Source: Stutzerimonas kunmingensis (GTDB lineage Bacteria > Pseudomonadota > Gammaproteobacteria > Pseudomonadales > Pseudomonadaceae). From it: 64,000 nt of DNA. The notes beneath the pieces are model-generated. The model saw nothing but the letters and a program-made list of their open reading frames with translations. It was not told the DNA's origin and made no database searches. The position numbers were made by a program, and so were the translations under genes. The stretch covers positions 1 through 64,000 of the forward strand of contig NZ_JACXXG010000015.1 in NCBI RefSeq assembly GCF_014764705.1, given 5' to 3'. Of this stretch, positions 43,736-52,176 are shown piece after piece; the stretch's first letter is position 1, and every line of letters begins with the position of its first letter.

Positions 43736-45082
43736 ATGCAGCCTTCCACCCAAGCATCCAACGCCTGGCGCGTGCTGTTTCTGCTCTTTCTGGCGAACCT
43801 GTTCAACTTTTTCGATCGCACCATACCGGCGATCATCGCCGAGCCGATCCGCCTGGAGTGGAGCCTCAACGATTTCCAGCTCGGCCTGATCGGCACCGCC
43901 TTCACCATCGTCTACGCCATTGCCGGGCTGCCCCTGGGGCGCATGGCGGACCTCGGTTCGCGGCGCAAGATCATGGGCTGGGGGCTCACCGCGTGGAGCG
44001 GCCTGACCGCGATTAACGGCCTGGCCTGGAACTTCTGGAGCTTCCTGCTGGTGCGCATGGGCATCGGCATCGGCGAGGCCAGTTACGCGCCCGCCGCCAA
44101 CTCGCTGATCGGCGACCTGTTTCCGGCGCACAAGCGCTCCCGGGCCATGGGCATCTTCATGCTCGGCCTGCCGTTGGGCCTGTTGCTGGCGTTCTTCACC
44201 ATCGGTTCCATGGTCGAGGCGTTCGGCAGCTGGCGCGCGCCCTTCTTCATCGCCGCGGTGCCCGGCCTGGTGCTGGCGCTGTTCATCTTTCTGATCAAGG
44301 AGCCCAAGCGCGGCGCGGCCGAGACCGTCAAGGTGTCCCAGGAGCCGGTGCAGCAGCCGATCCGCAAGGTGCTGTCGATTCGCACCTTCTGGTGGCTGGT
44401 GCTGGCCGGCCTGGCATTCAACTTCGCCACCTATGCCTGCAACGCCTTCATGGTGCCGTTGCTGATGCGTTATCACGGTGTCTCGCTGGTACAGGCGTCG
44501 GTCGCCACGGGCGTGATCGTCGGCTTGACCGGCCTGTTCGGGTTGACCCTGGGCGGCTGGGTCGCTGACCGTATCCACCAGCGCTACGCCCGTGGTCGCC
44601 TGATCTTCGCCGCTGTGAGCATGTTGATCGCGACCATCGCGACCGGCTATGCGCTGCTGGCCGGCCGCATCGAGGTCGGCATGTTCGTCGCGGTGTTCAG
44701 CATTGGCTGGCTGTTCTCCTACAACTTCTATACCTGCGTCTACACGGCGATTCAGGACGTGGTCGAACCACGCCTGCGGGCCACGGCCATGGCGCTGTTC
44801 TTCGCCGGCCTGTACCTGCTGGGCGGCGGCATGGGGACAGTAGTGGTGGGGCTGCTCTCGGACCACTTCGCCGAAGGGGCGATGCTGGCAGCGGGCGCCA
44901 GCGAGATGGCCGAGGCCTTCCGTGCCGAGGGTCTGCACGGGGCGATGTATCTGATACCGGCGTCGCTGCTGCTGACCATGCTGTTCCTGTTTCAGGCATC
45001 GCGGACCTTCTGCGCCGATGCCAAGCGCATGACTGCCGGGATGACGGCCGATGCGCCCGGCGCGGAGGCGGTGCCTGCCTGA
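43736..45082 (+). CDS. Major facilitator superfamily transporter (spinster-like)
   Basis: 448 residues from ATG 43736 (MQPSTQASNAWRVLFLLF), with twelve predicted membrane helices. Diagnostic motifs: LFNFFDRTIPAII in helix 1, the cytoplasmic loop GRMADLGSRRK (MFS motif A), and RMGIGIGEASYAPAANSLIGDLFP in helices 4-5, as in spinster-like MFS proteins. An earlier in-frame ATG (43679) lacks support. Its position after the hydroxyacid operon hints at organic-acid transport but does not prove it. Confidence 0.85.
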   Translation: MQPSTQASNAWRVLFLLFLANLFNFFDRTIPAIIAEPIRLEWSLNDFQLGLIGTAFTIVYAIAGLPLGRMADLGSRRKIMGWGLTAWSGLTAINGLAWNFWSFLLVRMGIGIGEASYAPAANSLIGDLFPAHKRSRAMGIFMLGLPLGLLLAFFTIGSMVEAFGSWRAPFFIAAVPGLVLALFIFLIKEPKRGAAETVKVSQEPVQQPIRKVLSIRTFWWLVLAGLAFNFATYACNAFMVPLLMRYHGVSLVQASVATGVIVGLTGLFGLTLGGWVADRIHQRYARGRLIFAAVSMLIATIATGYALLAGRIEVGMFVAVFSIGWLFSYNFYTCVYTAIQDVVEPRLRATAMALFFAGLYLLGGGMGTVVVGLLSDHFAEGAMLAAGASEMAEAFRAEGLHGAMYLIPASLLLTMLFLFQASRTFCADAKRMTAGMTADAPGAEAVPA

Positions 45083-45240
45083 TACGTTTGCGTTATGGGG
45101 TTTGTGCCTGGACCAGCGATGGCCGGGCATTTTTTTTGTCTGGAGAAAGCCATCGAGGGGCTAACCGACGATAGGCCTGCATCGGCGGGCCGCCTCCTTT
45201 ACACTGCGCGGCCGTTTTTTCAGTACCCGTGGAACACGCC

Positions 45241-46506
45241 ATGCTCAACGCCTCATCCGCCCGCGCCTGCGGCATCGACTTCGGCACCTCGAATTCCACG
45301 GTTGGTTGGTGGCGCTCCGGCGTCGATCCGCTGATCGCGCTGGAAGGCGAGCAGCCGACCTTGCCGTCGGTGGTGTTCTTCAATCTCGAAGAGCGCCGGC
45401 CGGTCTACGGTCGCCAGGCGCTGAGCGAATATCTGGAGGGCTATGAAGGCCGCCTGATGCGTTCGCTCAAGAGCCTGCTCGGCTCCAAGCTGCTGAAAAG
45501 CGAAACCACCGTGCTCGGCAGCGCCATGCCGTTCAAGGAAATCCTCGGCCTGTTCCTCGGCACCCTCAAGCAGCGCGCCGAAACGGCTGCCGGCCGGCCA
45601 TTCGAGGAAGTCGTGTTGGGGCGGCCGGTGTTTTTCGTCGATGACGACCCGCAGGCCGACCGCGAGGCATCGGACACATTGGCCGCTGCCGCCCGCAAGA
45701 TCGGCTTCAAGGACGTGTCCTTCCAGTACGAGCCGATCGCTGCGGCCTTCGATTACGAGTCGCGTATCGAACGCGAAGAGCGCGTGCTGATCGTCGATAT
45801 CGGCGGTGGTACCTCCGACTTCTCGCTGGTGCGGCTGTCGCCCGAGCGTCGGGACGTCGATGATCGACAGGCTGATATTCTCGCCACCGGCGGTGTGCAC
45901 ATCGGCGGTACCGACTTCGACAAGCAGCTCAGCCTAAGCGGGGTGATGCCGTTGTTCGGCTATGGCAGCCGGATGAAGAGCGATGCACCGATGCCGACCA
46001 GCACCCACCTCAACCTGGCCACCTGGCACACCATCAATGCGGTCTACGCGCCGGCCTCGCTACGGGCGTTGCAGAGCATGCGCTACGACATCGTCGACCC
46101 CACCGGTATCGACCGGCTGTTCCGCCTGATCGAGCAGCGCGCCGGACACTGGCTGGCGATGCAGGTGGAGCAGGGCAAGATCGAGCTGACCGAGGCGGAG
46201 CAGTTCGCCATCGACTTCCAGCGTATCGAGCCGCAACTGCAGGTCGAGCTGACCCGCCAGGGCTTCGAAGGCGCCATCGCCGCACTGCTTGACCGCATCG
46301 GTGGCAGCATCAATCAGCTGCTGGCGGATGCCGGCGTGCGCCATGATGAGGTCGATACGGTGTTCTTCACCGGTGGCTCGAGCGCCATTCCGGCACTGCG
46401 CGACAGCGTTGCCGGGCTGCTGCCCCGTGCACGGCACGTTGAAGGCAATCGCTTCGGGAGCATCGGCAGCGGATTGGCCATCGAGGCGCGCAAGCGCTAC
46501 GGTTGA
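45241..46506 (+). CDS. yegD: Hsp70-like chaperone of the YegD family
   Basis: 421 residues from ATG 45241 (GTG 45229 is alternative). It has the actin/Hsp70 ATPase motifs: phosphate-1 GIDFGTSNSTVG, phosphate-2 VLIVDIGGGTSDFSLVRL, and adenosine motif VFFTGGSSAIPALRDSV. It lacks the substrate-binding and lid domains of DnaK, which is normal for YegD. Function in the cell is poorly defined. Confidence 0.88.
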   Translation: MLNASSARACGIDFGTSNSTVGWWRSGVDPLIALEGEQPTLPSVVFFNLEERRPVYGRQALSEYLEGYEGRLMRSLKSLLGSKLLKSETTVLGSAMPFKEILGLFLGTLKQRAETAAGRPFEEVVLGRPVFFVDDDPQADREASDTLAAAARKIGFKDVSFQYEPIAAAFDYESRIEREERVLIVDIGGGTSDFSLVRLSPERRDVDDRQADILATGGVHIGGTDFDKQLSLSGVMPLFGYGSRMKSDAPMPTSTHLNLATWHTINAVYAPASLRALQSMRYDIVDPTGIDRLFRLIEQRAGHWLAMQVEQGKIELTEAEQFAIDFQRIEPQLQVELTRQGFEGAIAALLDRIGGSINQLLADAGVRHDEVDTVFFTGGSSAIPALRDSVAGLLPRARHVEGNRFGSIGSGLAIEARKRYG

Positions 46507-46622
46507 AATGGAATCCCGGCGTTGCTGACACAAATCTTCACATTGCTGGGATAACACCCGGCGTGGCGTGCGGGTCTCAATACGGATGCTCCAGCGGAGC
46601 GTGTCATTGAGGGATAACGCAA

Positions 46623-47531
46623 ATGGCCTATCGAATACGCCCAGCGCGCAATGCTGCCAAAGAGGTGCGCAAGGCCGCGCTGGGGCGCATCAACAAGGCG
46701 ATCCAGGCGCTCTGTGTCGAGCCGTCCGAGCGGGCCGAGGGCGTGCACCAGGCGCGCAAGCGCTTCAAGGAATTGCGCGCGTTGCTGCGGCTGGTGCGTG
46801 AACCGCTCGGTGCGCGTTTCAGTGTCGACAATCGTCGGCTGCGCGATGCCGGACGACGCCTGGCCGAGTCACGCGATGCCGCCGCCATGCTGGAAAGCTG
46901 GGACGCCCTGGCGCGCACCGATCAGCCACTGTTCGTCAGCGATGCGTTCCGCCAGATCCGTCTGCGCTTGCAGCAGCGCGCCGCGCCGGATGGTGAGGTG
47001 CATACCGGCTTCGATGTGGAAGTGACGCAGGTGCTGGGTGACCTGCGCGCACTGACTCGAGACGTGCAGCACTGGAAATTGCCGGGCAAAGGCTTCGGCT
47101 TACTCTCCGCGGGCTTTCGGCGAACCTATGCCGACGGTGTGCGGGATCTCGCACGTGCGCAAAAGGCGGACTCGGATGAGTTGCTTCACGAATGGCGCAA
47201 GCGGGTGAAGGACCACTGGTATCACTGCCAGCTGCTGTCTCCGTGCTGGCCTGATGCGCTGGAAAGTCGCGCGGAGCAGCTCAAGCAGGTCGCCGACGCG
47301 CTGGGTGACGAACACGACCTAGCGGTGATGACTGAGCTGATGCAGGGCGAGCCCGAGCTGTTCGGTACACCGGATACCCGTGAAGCGGTGCAGCGCTGTA
47401 TCGAACAGCGACGGGCGCAATTGCAACAGCGCGCGCTGCGCCTGGGCCGCCGCTTGTATGCCGAACCGCCAAGGGCGCTGGCGGAGCGGGTCGGGGCGTA
47501 CTGGCGTATCGCACGTAAGGAATCGGAATAA
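46623..47531 (+). CDS. CHAD domain protein
   Basis: 302 residues, almost entirely helical with regularly spaced His, Arg and Lys: GVHQARKRFKELRALLRLVRE, RRLRDAGRRLAESRDAAAML, LLHEWRKRVKDHWYHCQLL and ADALGDEHDLAVM. These are the two half-repeats of a CHAD domain, a basic bundle known to bind inorganic polyphosphate. There is no CYTH triphosphatase domain fused or adjacent. Probably cytosolic, associated with polyphosphate granules. Convergent with rapA; the gap (47532-47678) contains nothing notable. Confidence 0.88.
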   Translation: MAYRIRPARNAAKEVRKAALGRINKAIQALCVEPSERAEGVHQARKRFKELRALLRLVREPLGARFSVDNRRLRDAGRRLAESRDAAAMLESWDALARTDQPLFVSDAFRQIRLRLQQRAAPDGEVHTGFDVEVTQVLGDLRALTRDVQHWKLPGKGFGLLSAGFRRTYADGVRDLARAQKADSDELLHEWRKRVKDHWYHCQLLSPCWPDALESRAEQLKQVADALGDEHDLAVMTELMQGEPELFGTPDTREAVQRCIEQRRAQLQQRALRLGRRLYAEPPRALAERVGAYWRIARKESE

Positions 47532-47678
47532 TAGGAGCACGCCTCGACGAGGCCGCTCTCGGGGAAGCGCGGACCGCCTCGTTCAGGTCGGGAGCGAGGT
47601 GGTCCAACCGCTGGCGCGTTGACCTGAACGGATGGTTTGGACACCGCCTTCAGGACACACGGGCAAAGCGCTGCCGGC

Positions 47679-50528
47679 TCAGCCGGCGACCAGCACCCGT
47701 ATTGCCTCCAATCGCAAGGCCGCCTTTTCCAGTGCTGCCAGGCCGTCTTCGCGCTGCTGACGCAGGGCTTCGATCTCGCTGTCGCGCACGCTCGGGTTGA
47801 CTGCCTGCAGGGCTACCAGTCGCGCCAACTCCTCCTCCAGGCCGGCCTTGAGCTTGCGTTGTGCCTCGGCAACGCGCTCGCTGTGGCGCGGCGCGATCTT
47901 GGCTTCGGCGGCGGCGATCTGGGTGGCCAGCACGTCGCGCTGGGCCTGAACGAACTTGTTGGCGCTGGCCCGCGGCACGCTTTCCAGCTGATCGTTGAGC
48001 GTATCGAAGGCCACCTTCGAGGCCAGGTCGTTGCCGTTGCCGTCGAGCAGGCAGCGCAGCGCCAGCGGCGGCAAAAAGCGGCTCAGCTGCAGTGCACGCG
48101 GCGCCACCACTTCACTGACGAACAGCAACTCGAGCAGTACGGTGCCCGGCTTGAGCGCCTTGTTCTTGATCAGCGCGACCGCGGTGTTGCCCATGGAGCC
48201 GGACAGCACCAGGTCCATGCCGCCCTGCACCATGGGGTGTTCCCAGGTGAGGAACTGCATGTCTTCGCGGGCCAGGGCCTGTTCACGGTCGTAGGTGATG
48301 GTCACAGCTTCGTCATCGCCCAGCGGGAAGCTGGCATCCAGCATTTTCTCGCTGGGGCGCAGTACCAGGGCGTTTTCCGAGTGGTCTTCGCTGTCGATAC
48401 CGAACGCGTCGAACAGCTGCTCCATATAGATCGGCAGGGCGAACTGGTCGTCCTGCTCCTCGATGGCTTCGACCAGCGCCTTGCCTTGTTCGCCGCCGCC
48501 GGAATTGAGTTCCAGCAGACGGTCGCGACCGCTGTGCAGTTCGGCTTCCAGACGCTCGCGCTCGGCGCGGGCCTCGTCGATCAGCAGCTGATAGGTGTCG
48601 TCGTCACCTTCTTCCAGCTGCCCCAGCAGACGCTGACCGAAGCGGTGCTGCAGGGCGTTGCCGGTCGGGCAGGTGTTGAGGAAGGCGTTCAGTGCCTGGT
48701 GATACCACTTGAACAGGCGTTCCTGCGGACTGGTTTCCAGATACGGCACGTGCAGCTGGATGGTGTGCTGCTGGCCGATGCGGTCGAGACGGCCGATGCG
48801 CTGCTCGAGAAGGTCCGGATGCGCTGGCAGATCGAACAGCACCAGATGGTGGCTGAACTGGAAGTTGCGGCCTTCACTGCCGATTTCCGAGCAGATCAGC
48901 ACCTGCGCGCCGAACTCCTCGTCGGCGAAGTAGGCCGCGGCGCGGTCGCGCTCGAGGATGCTCATGCCCTCGTGGAACACAGTCGCCGGAATGCCGGAGC
49001 GCACGCGCAGCGCGTCTTCCAGATCCAGGGCGGTCTCAGCATGGGCGCAGATGACCAGCACCTTGTACTTCTTCAGCATCTTCAGCGTGTCGATCAGCCA
49101 TTCCACGCGCGGATCGAACTGCCACCAGCGGTTGCTCGCCTCGCCGTCGTCCTGCTGGCTCTGGAAGGCGACCTCCGGATACAGCTCGGCATGCTCGCCC
49201 AGCGGCAGTTCGAGGTATTCGGCCGGGCAGGGCAGCGGATAGGGATGCAGCTGGCGCTCCGGGAAACCCTGCACGGCGGCACGGGTGTTGCGGAACAGCA
49301 GACGGCCGGTGCCGTGACGGTCGAGCAGCTCGCGGATCAGCCGGCTGCTGGCCTCGATGTCGCCATCGGTGGCGGCGGCCAGCAGGGCTTCGCCCTCGGC
49401 GCCGAGGAAATCGTGGATAGTCTGGTGTGCCTGCTGCGAGAGACGGCCCTCGTCGAGCAGCTCCTGCACGGCTTCGGCCACCGGCTGGTAGCTGGAGCTT
49501 TCGGCGCGGAAGGCATCGAGGTCATGGAAACGATTCGGATCGAGCAGACGCAGACGGGCGAAGTGGCTGTCCAGACCGAGCTGTTCCGGAGTTGCAGTCA
49601 GCAGCAGCACGCCGGGGATCACTTCGGCCAGCTGTTCGACCAGTTTGTATTCGGCGCTGGCACCTTCCGGGTGCCAGACCAGATGGTGCGCTTCGTCCAC
49701 TACCAGCACGTCCCAGCCTGCGGCGAAGGCAGCGTCCTGGGCACGCTCGTCTTCCTTCAGCCATTCCAGCGATACCAGTGCCAGCTGGGTGTCTTCGAAC
49801 GGGTTGCTGGCATCGCTCTCGATGAAGCGCTCGGCATCGAACAGTGCGACTTCCAGGTTGAAGCGGCGGCGCATCTCCACCAGCCACTGGTGCTGGAGGT
49901 TTTCCGGAACCAGGATCAGCACCCGGCTGGCGCGGCCTGAGAGCAGTTGGCGATGAATGATCAGGCCGGCTTCGATGGTCTTGCCCAGGCCCACTTCGTC
50001 GGCCAGCAGTACGCGGGGGGCGATGCGGTCAGCGACTTCCTTGGCGATGTGCAGCTGGTGCGCGATGGGCTGCGCACGCACGCCACCGAGGCCCCATAGC
50101 GAGGACTGCAGCTGGGCGCTCTGGTGCTGCAGGGTGTGGTAGCGCAGGCTGAACCAGGCGAGCGGGTCGATCTGCCCGGCGAAGAGGCGGTCGCTGGCCA
50201 GGCGGAACTGAATGAAGTTCGACAGCTGGGTTTCCGGCAGGGTGCGGGCTTCGTTCTGCGCGGTCAGGCCGTGGTAGACCAGCAGGCCGTCGACGTCGTC
50301 GACCTCGCGCACGGTCATCTTCCAGCCTTCGAAATGGGTGATCTCGTCACCGGGCACGAAGCGCACCCGCGTCAGTGGGGCGCTGCGTGTCGCGTACTGG
50401 CGCGTTTCGCCGGTCGCCGGATAGAGCACGGTGAGCATCCGTCCATCCTGGGTCAGGATGGTTCCGAGGCCGAGTTCTGCCTCGCTGTCGCTGATCCAGC
50501 GTTGCCCCGGTAGATACTGCTGCGCCAT
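47679..50528 (-). CDS. rapA: RNA polymerase-associated ATPase RapA (HepA)
   Basis: 949 residues. N-terminal Tudor-like domains ([18 protein letters not shown]) precede the Swi2/Snf2 ATPase: motif [17 protein letters not shown], motif [12 protein letters not shown], motif [13 protein letters not shown], and C-terminal lobe [14 protein letters not shown] and [11 protein letters not shown]. The C-terminal part has the Spacer and RapA-C domains. It recycles RNA polymerase stalled after transcription, chiefly at high salt. Monocistronic, divergent from the next gene. Confidence 0.97.
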   Translation of the reverse strand: MAQQYLPGQRWISDSEAELGLGTILTQDGRMLTVLYPATGETRQYATRSAPLTRVRFVPGDEITHFEGWKMTVREVDDVDGLLVYHGLTAQNEARTLPETQLSNFIQFRLASDRLFAGQIDPLAWFSLRYHTLQHQSAQLQSSLWGLGGVRAQPIAHQLHIAKEVADRIAPRVLLADEVGLGKTIEAGLIIHRQLLSGRASRVLILVPENLQHQWLVEMRRRFNLEVALFDAERFIESDASNPFEDTQLALVSLEWLKEDERAQDAAFAAGWDVLVVDEAHHLVWHPEGASAEYKLVEQLAEVIPGVLLLTATPEQLGLDSHFARLRLLDPNRFHDLDAFRAESSSYQPVAEAVQELLDEGRLSQQAHQTIHDFLGAEGEALLAAATDGDIEASSRLIRELLDRHGTGRLLFRNTRAAVQGFPERQLHPYPLPCPAEYLELPLGEHAELYPEVAFQSQQDDGEASNRWWQFDPRVEWLIDTLKMLKKYKVLVICAHAETALDLEDALRVRSGIPATVFHEGMSILERDRAAAYFADEEFGAQVLICSEIGSEGRNFQFSHHLVLFDLPAHPDLLEQRIGRLDRIGQQHTIQLHVPYLETSPQERLFKWYHQALNAFLNTCPTGNALQHRFGQRLLGQLEEGDDDTYQLLIDEARAERERLEAELHSGRDRLLELNSGGGEQGKALVEAIEEQDDQFALPIYMEQLFDAFGIDSEDHSENALVLRPSEKMLDASFPLGDDEAVTITYDREQALAREDMQFLTWEHPMVQGGMDLVLSGSMGNTAVALIKNKALKPGTVLLELLFVSEVVAPRALQLSRFLPPLALRCLLDGNGNDLASKVAFDTLNDQLESVPRASANKFVQAQRDVLATQIAAAEAKIAPRHSERVAEAQRKLKAGLEEELARLVALQAVNPSVRDSEIEALRQQREDGLAALEKAALRLEAIRVLVAG

Positions 50529-50679
50529 GCTGCCTCCCGCTGTGAAAAAGCCGGCTATCTTAACGGAACGTCGTCATCAGAGCGACGACCGATGGCGACT
50601 GTTCGACGCATGAAGTGTAGCGGTCCTGTTAAAGTTGGCCGGTGCCGCGCCGATTCATCGGTAAAGAGGGATAACGAGC

Positions 50680-50976
50680 ATGCTGCCACCCATCCCATCA
50701 GGCGTATTCCCGGTCAACGCCCAGCAGGACGTGGTCAAGCCACGCCCGGAGATCGCACCGGTGGCACCCGTGCAGCCGAGTTCGGATGAAAGTGCGGTTA
50801 CCCTCGACCGACGTCATCCGCAGGAGAGCGCCGAGATGCTGCGCGACGAGCAGCGGCGGCGTCAGCGCCGGGGTTATACCCCGGAGGAACTGGCGACCGG
50901 CGAGACTGATGAGCAGGACCAGGCCGAGCTCGAAGAGCTGCCGCGCCAGGGACTCTGGGTTGACGTCGAGGTCTGA
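50680..50976 (+). CDS. Hypothetical protein upstream of alkB
   Basis: 98 residues, with ribosome site GAGGG about 10 bases before ATG. No cysteine, membrane helix or signal peptide; Pro-rich start, then a charged helix (SAEMLRDEQRRRQRRGYTPEEL) and acidic tail (GETDEQDQAELEELP). Probably a small cytosolic or partly disordered protein. Its stop lies 1 base before the alkB start, so the two are cotranscribed. No function is recognised. Confidence 0.7.
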   Translation: MLPPIPSGVFPVNAQQDVVKPRPEIAPVAPVQPSSDESAVTLDRRHPQESAEMLRDEQRRRQRRGYTPEELATGETDEQDQAELEELPRQGLWVDVEV

Positions 50977-50977
50977 G

Positions 50978-51595
50978 GTGTTCACGAACGACCCGAGCCA
51001 CGCTGCATCGATCGAGTTGCTGGACGCCGCACTGGACTACTACCCGGAGTGGGTCGACAGCGAAACCGCCGATGCCTGGCTGGAGGAGCTCGTCAGCGCC
51101 ACGCCCTGGTCGCAACCCGAAATCCGAATCTATGGCCGTCACGTTGCAGTACCACGCATGGTCGCCTGGTACGGCGACGCGGACGCCGGGTATCGCTATT
51201 CTGGCCTGCGACATGATCCGCTGGCCTGGACACCGCTGTTGCGCGACATCCGTGAGCGTCTGCAGCACGAGACCGGTCAGCGCTTCAACGGTGTGTTGCT
51301 CAACCTGTATCGCGACGGACGCGACGCCATGGGCTGGCACAGTGACGATGAGCCCGAGCTGGGCGATTGCCCCACTGTCGCTTCGCTGAGCTTGGGCGCT
51401 GAGCGGCGCTTCGATCTGCGGCGCAAGGGCAGTGGGCGGATTCAACACTCGCTCGTCCTCGCTCATGGCTCGCTGCTGGTCATGAGGGGCACGACGCAGC
51501 ATCATTGGCAACACCAGATCGCGCGGACCAGTAAGGTGCTGCAGCCGCGCGTCAACCTGACCTTCCGCCTGATCGAGATGAGGCCGAGCAAATGA
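50978..51595 (+). CDS. alkB: AlkB-family Fe(II)/2-oxoglutarate dioxygenase
   Basis: 205 residues from GTG 50978, with GAGG about 5 bases upstream. It repairs alkylated bases by oxidative demethylation. Fe ligands are His121 and Asp123 (MGWHSDDE) and His179 (HHWQHQI); 2-oxoglutarate contact is RVNLTFR (Arg191, Arg197). PRMVAWYGD and YRYSG are typical of the ALKBH2/3-like group. The frame is open further upstream, but that overlaps the previous gene. Confidence 0.9.
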   Translation: MFTNDPSHAASIELLDAALDYYPEWVDSETADAWLEELVSATPWSQPEIRIYGRHVAVPRMVAWYGDADAGYRYSGLRHDPLAWTPLLRDIRERLQHETGQRFNGVLLNLYRDGRDAMGWHSDDEPELGDCPTVASLSLGAERRFDLRRKGSGRIQHSLVLAHGSLLVMRGTTQHHWQHQIARTSKVLQPRVNLTFRLIEMRPSK

Positions 51596-51753
51596 GCAGC
51601 GACGAGAAGTTGATCGACTTTAGTGCAGAGCGCGCAAAGCGCATTCACGACCTCAACGACAAGCGCCTCGAGGAAATGCGCAAGACCTTCGAGCAGGTCC
51701 TGCCGCTGGGCAAGGCGAAGAAGAAGGGCAAACGCTCTCCGAAGAAGCGTTAA
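51592..51753 (+). CDS. Small basic protein overlapping alkB
   Basis: 53 residues (MSSDEKLIDFSAERAKRIHDLNDKRLEEMRK..., ending GKAKKKGKRSPKKR). An amphipathic helix is followed by a lysine-rich tail, suggesting nucleic acid or membrane-surface contact. Its ATG overlaps the alkB TGA, so it is probably expressed with alkB. No named family recognised. The 241 bases that follow hold the ccoM control region. Confidence 0.65.
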   Translation: MSSDEKLIDFSAERAKRIHDLNDKRLEEMRKTFEQVLPLGKAKKKGKRSPKKR

Positions 51754-51860
51754 TCGCGCCCCTTTCAACATTGCACAGATCGATTCGCTATTAGCCGCTC
51801 GGCTCTCACCACACTTCTGCTGCTGCCCCTGCGTTTTTCGCCTCAAACACCCCTGTTTTC

Positions 51861-51952
51861 TTGACCTGGATCAGTCGTTGCTCACGGCTGTGCGCGCTGC
51901 TCTGTGGCCATTGACCCGGGTCAATTTTTTTAGGGGGGGAGCGGGTTTAACT
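51861..51952 (+). promoter_or_regulatory. Twin ANR/FNR-type boxes and promoter of ccoM
   Basis: A perfect palindrome TTGACCCGGGTCAA lies at 51911-51924 and a near match TTGACCTGGATCAG at 51861-51874, with centres exactly 50 bp apart. If +1 is near 51959, the proximal site is at -41.5 and the distal at -91.5, both classical FNR activation positions. A -10-like TTAACT (51947-51952) fits. This predicts induction under low oxygen by ANR, or DNR. Confidence 0.75.
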
Positions 51953-51994
51953 TGAACCCATCGAATAGCGAATCAGGTTTCGGAGGTAGGTCTC

Positions 51995-52105
51995 ATGTTT
52001 GTCGATGATGTGGTGCTCGCAGGGGTGGTCACGGTCGGCCTGATGGTCGCCTTCCTCGGAGGCTTCGGATATTTCATCTGGAAGGACGCGCACAAGAAGC
52101 GCTGA
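51995..52105 (+). CDS. ccoM: Single-helix cbb3 oxidase subunit CcoM
   Basis: 36 residues, MFVDDVVLAGVVTVGLMVAF...FGYFIWKDAHKKR. One membrane helix with an acidic start and basic end. Size, sequence style and oxygen-regulated promoter match CcoM, the extra subunit described for the cbb3 cytochrome c oxidase of P. stutzeri ZoBell, encoded away from the ccoNOQP genes. Ribosome site GGAGG (51982-51986) is optimal. The identification is from memory of the family and has not been tested by alignment. Confidence 0.75.
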   Translation: MFVDDVVLAGVVTVGLMVAFLGGFGYFIWKDAHKKR

Positions 52106-52139
52106 GTTCTTCCAGATTCAAAGAGCACGCAAGGCATTT

Positions 52140-52167
52140 AGGCGACCTATGGTCGCCTTTTTTTTTT
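52140..52167 (+). terminator. Terminator of ccoM
   Basis: GGCGACC (52141-52147) pairs with GGTCGCC (52151-52157) over a 3-base loop, then ten T residues. Strong rho-independent terminator, 35 bases after the ccoM stop. Confidence 0.92.
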
Positions 52168-52176
52168 GCGCGCGAT

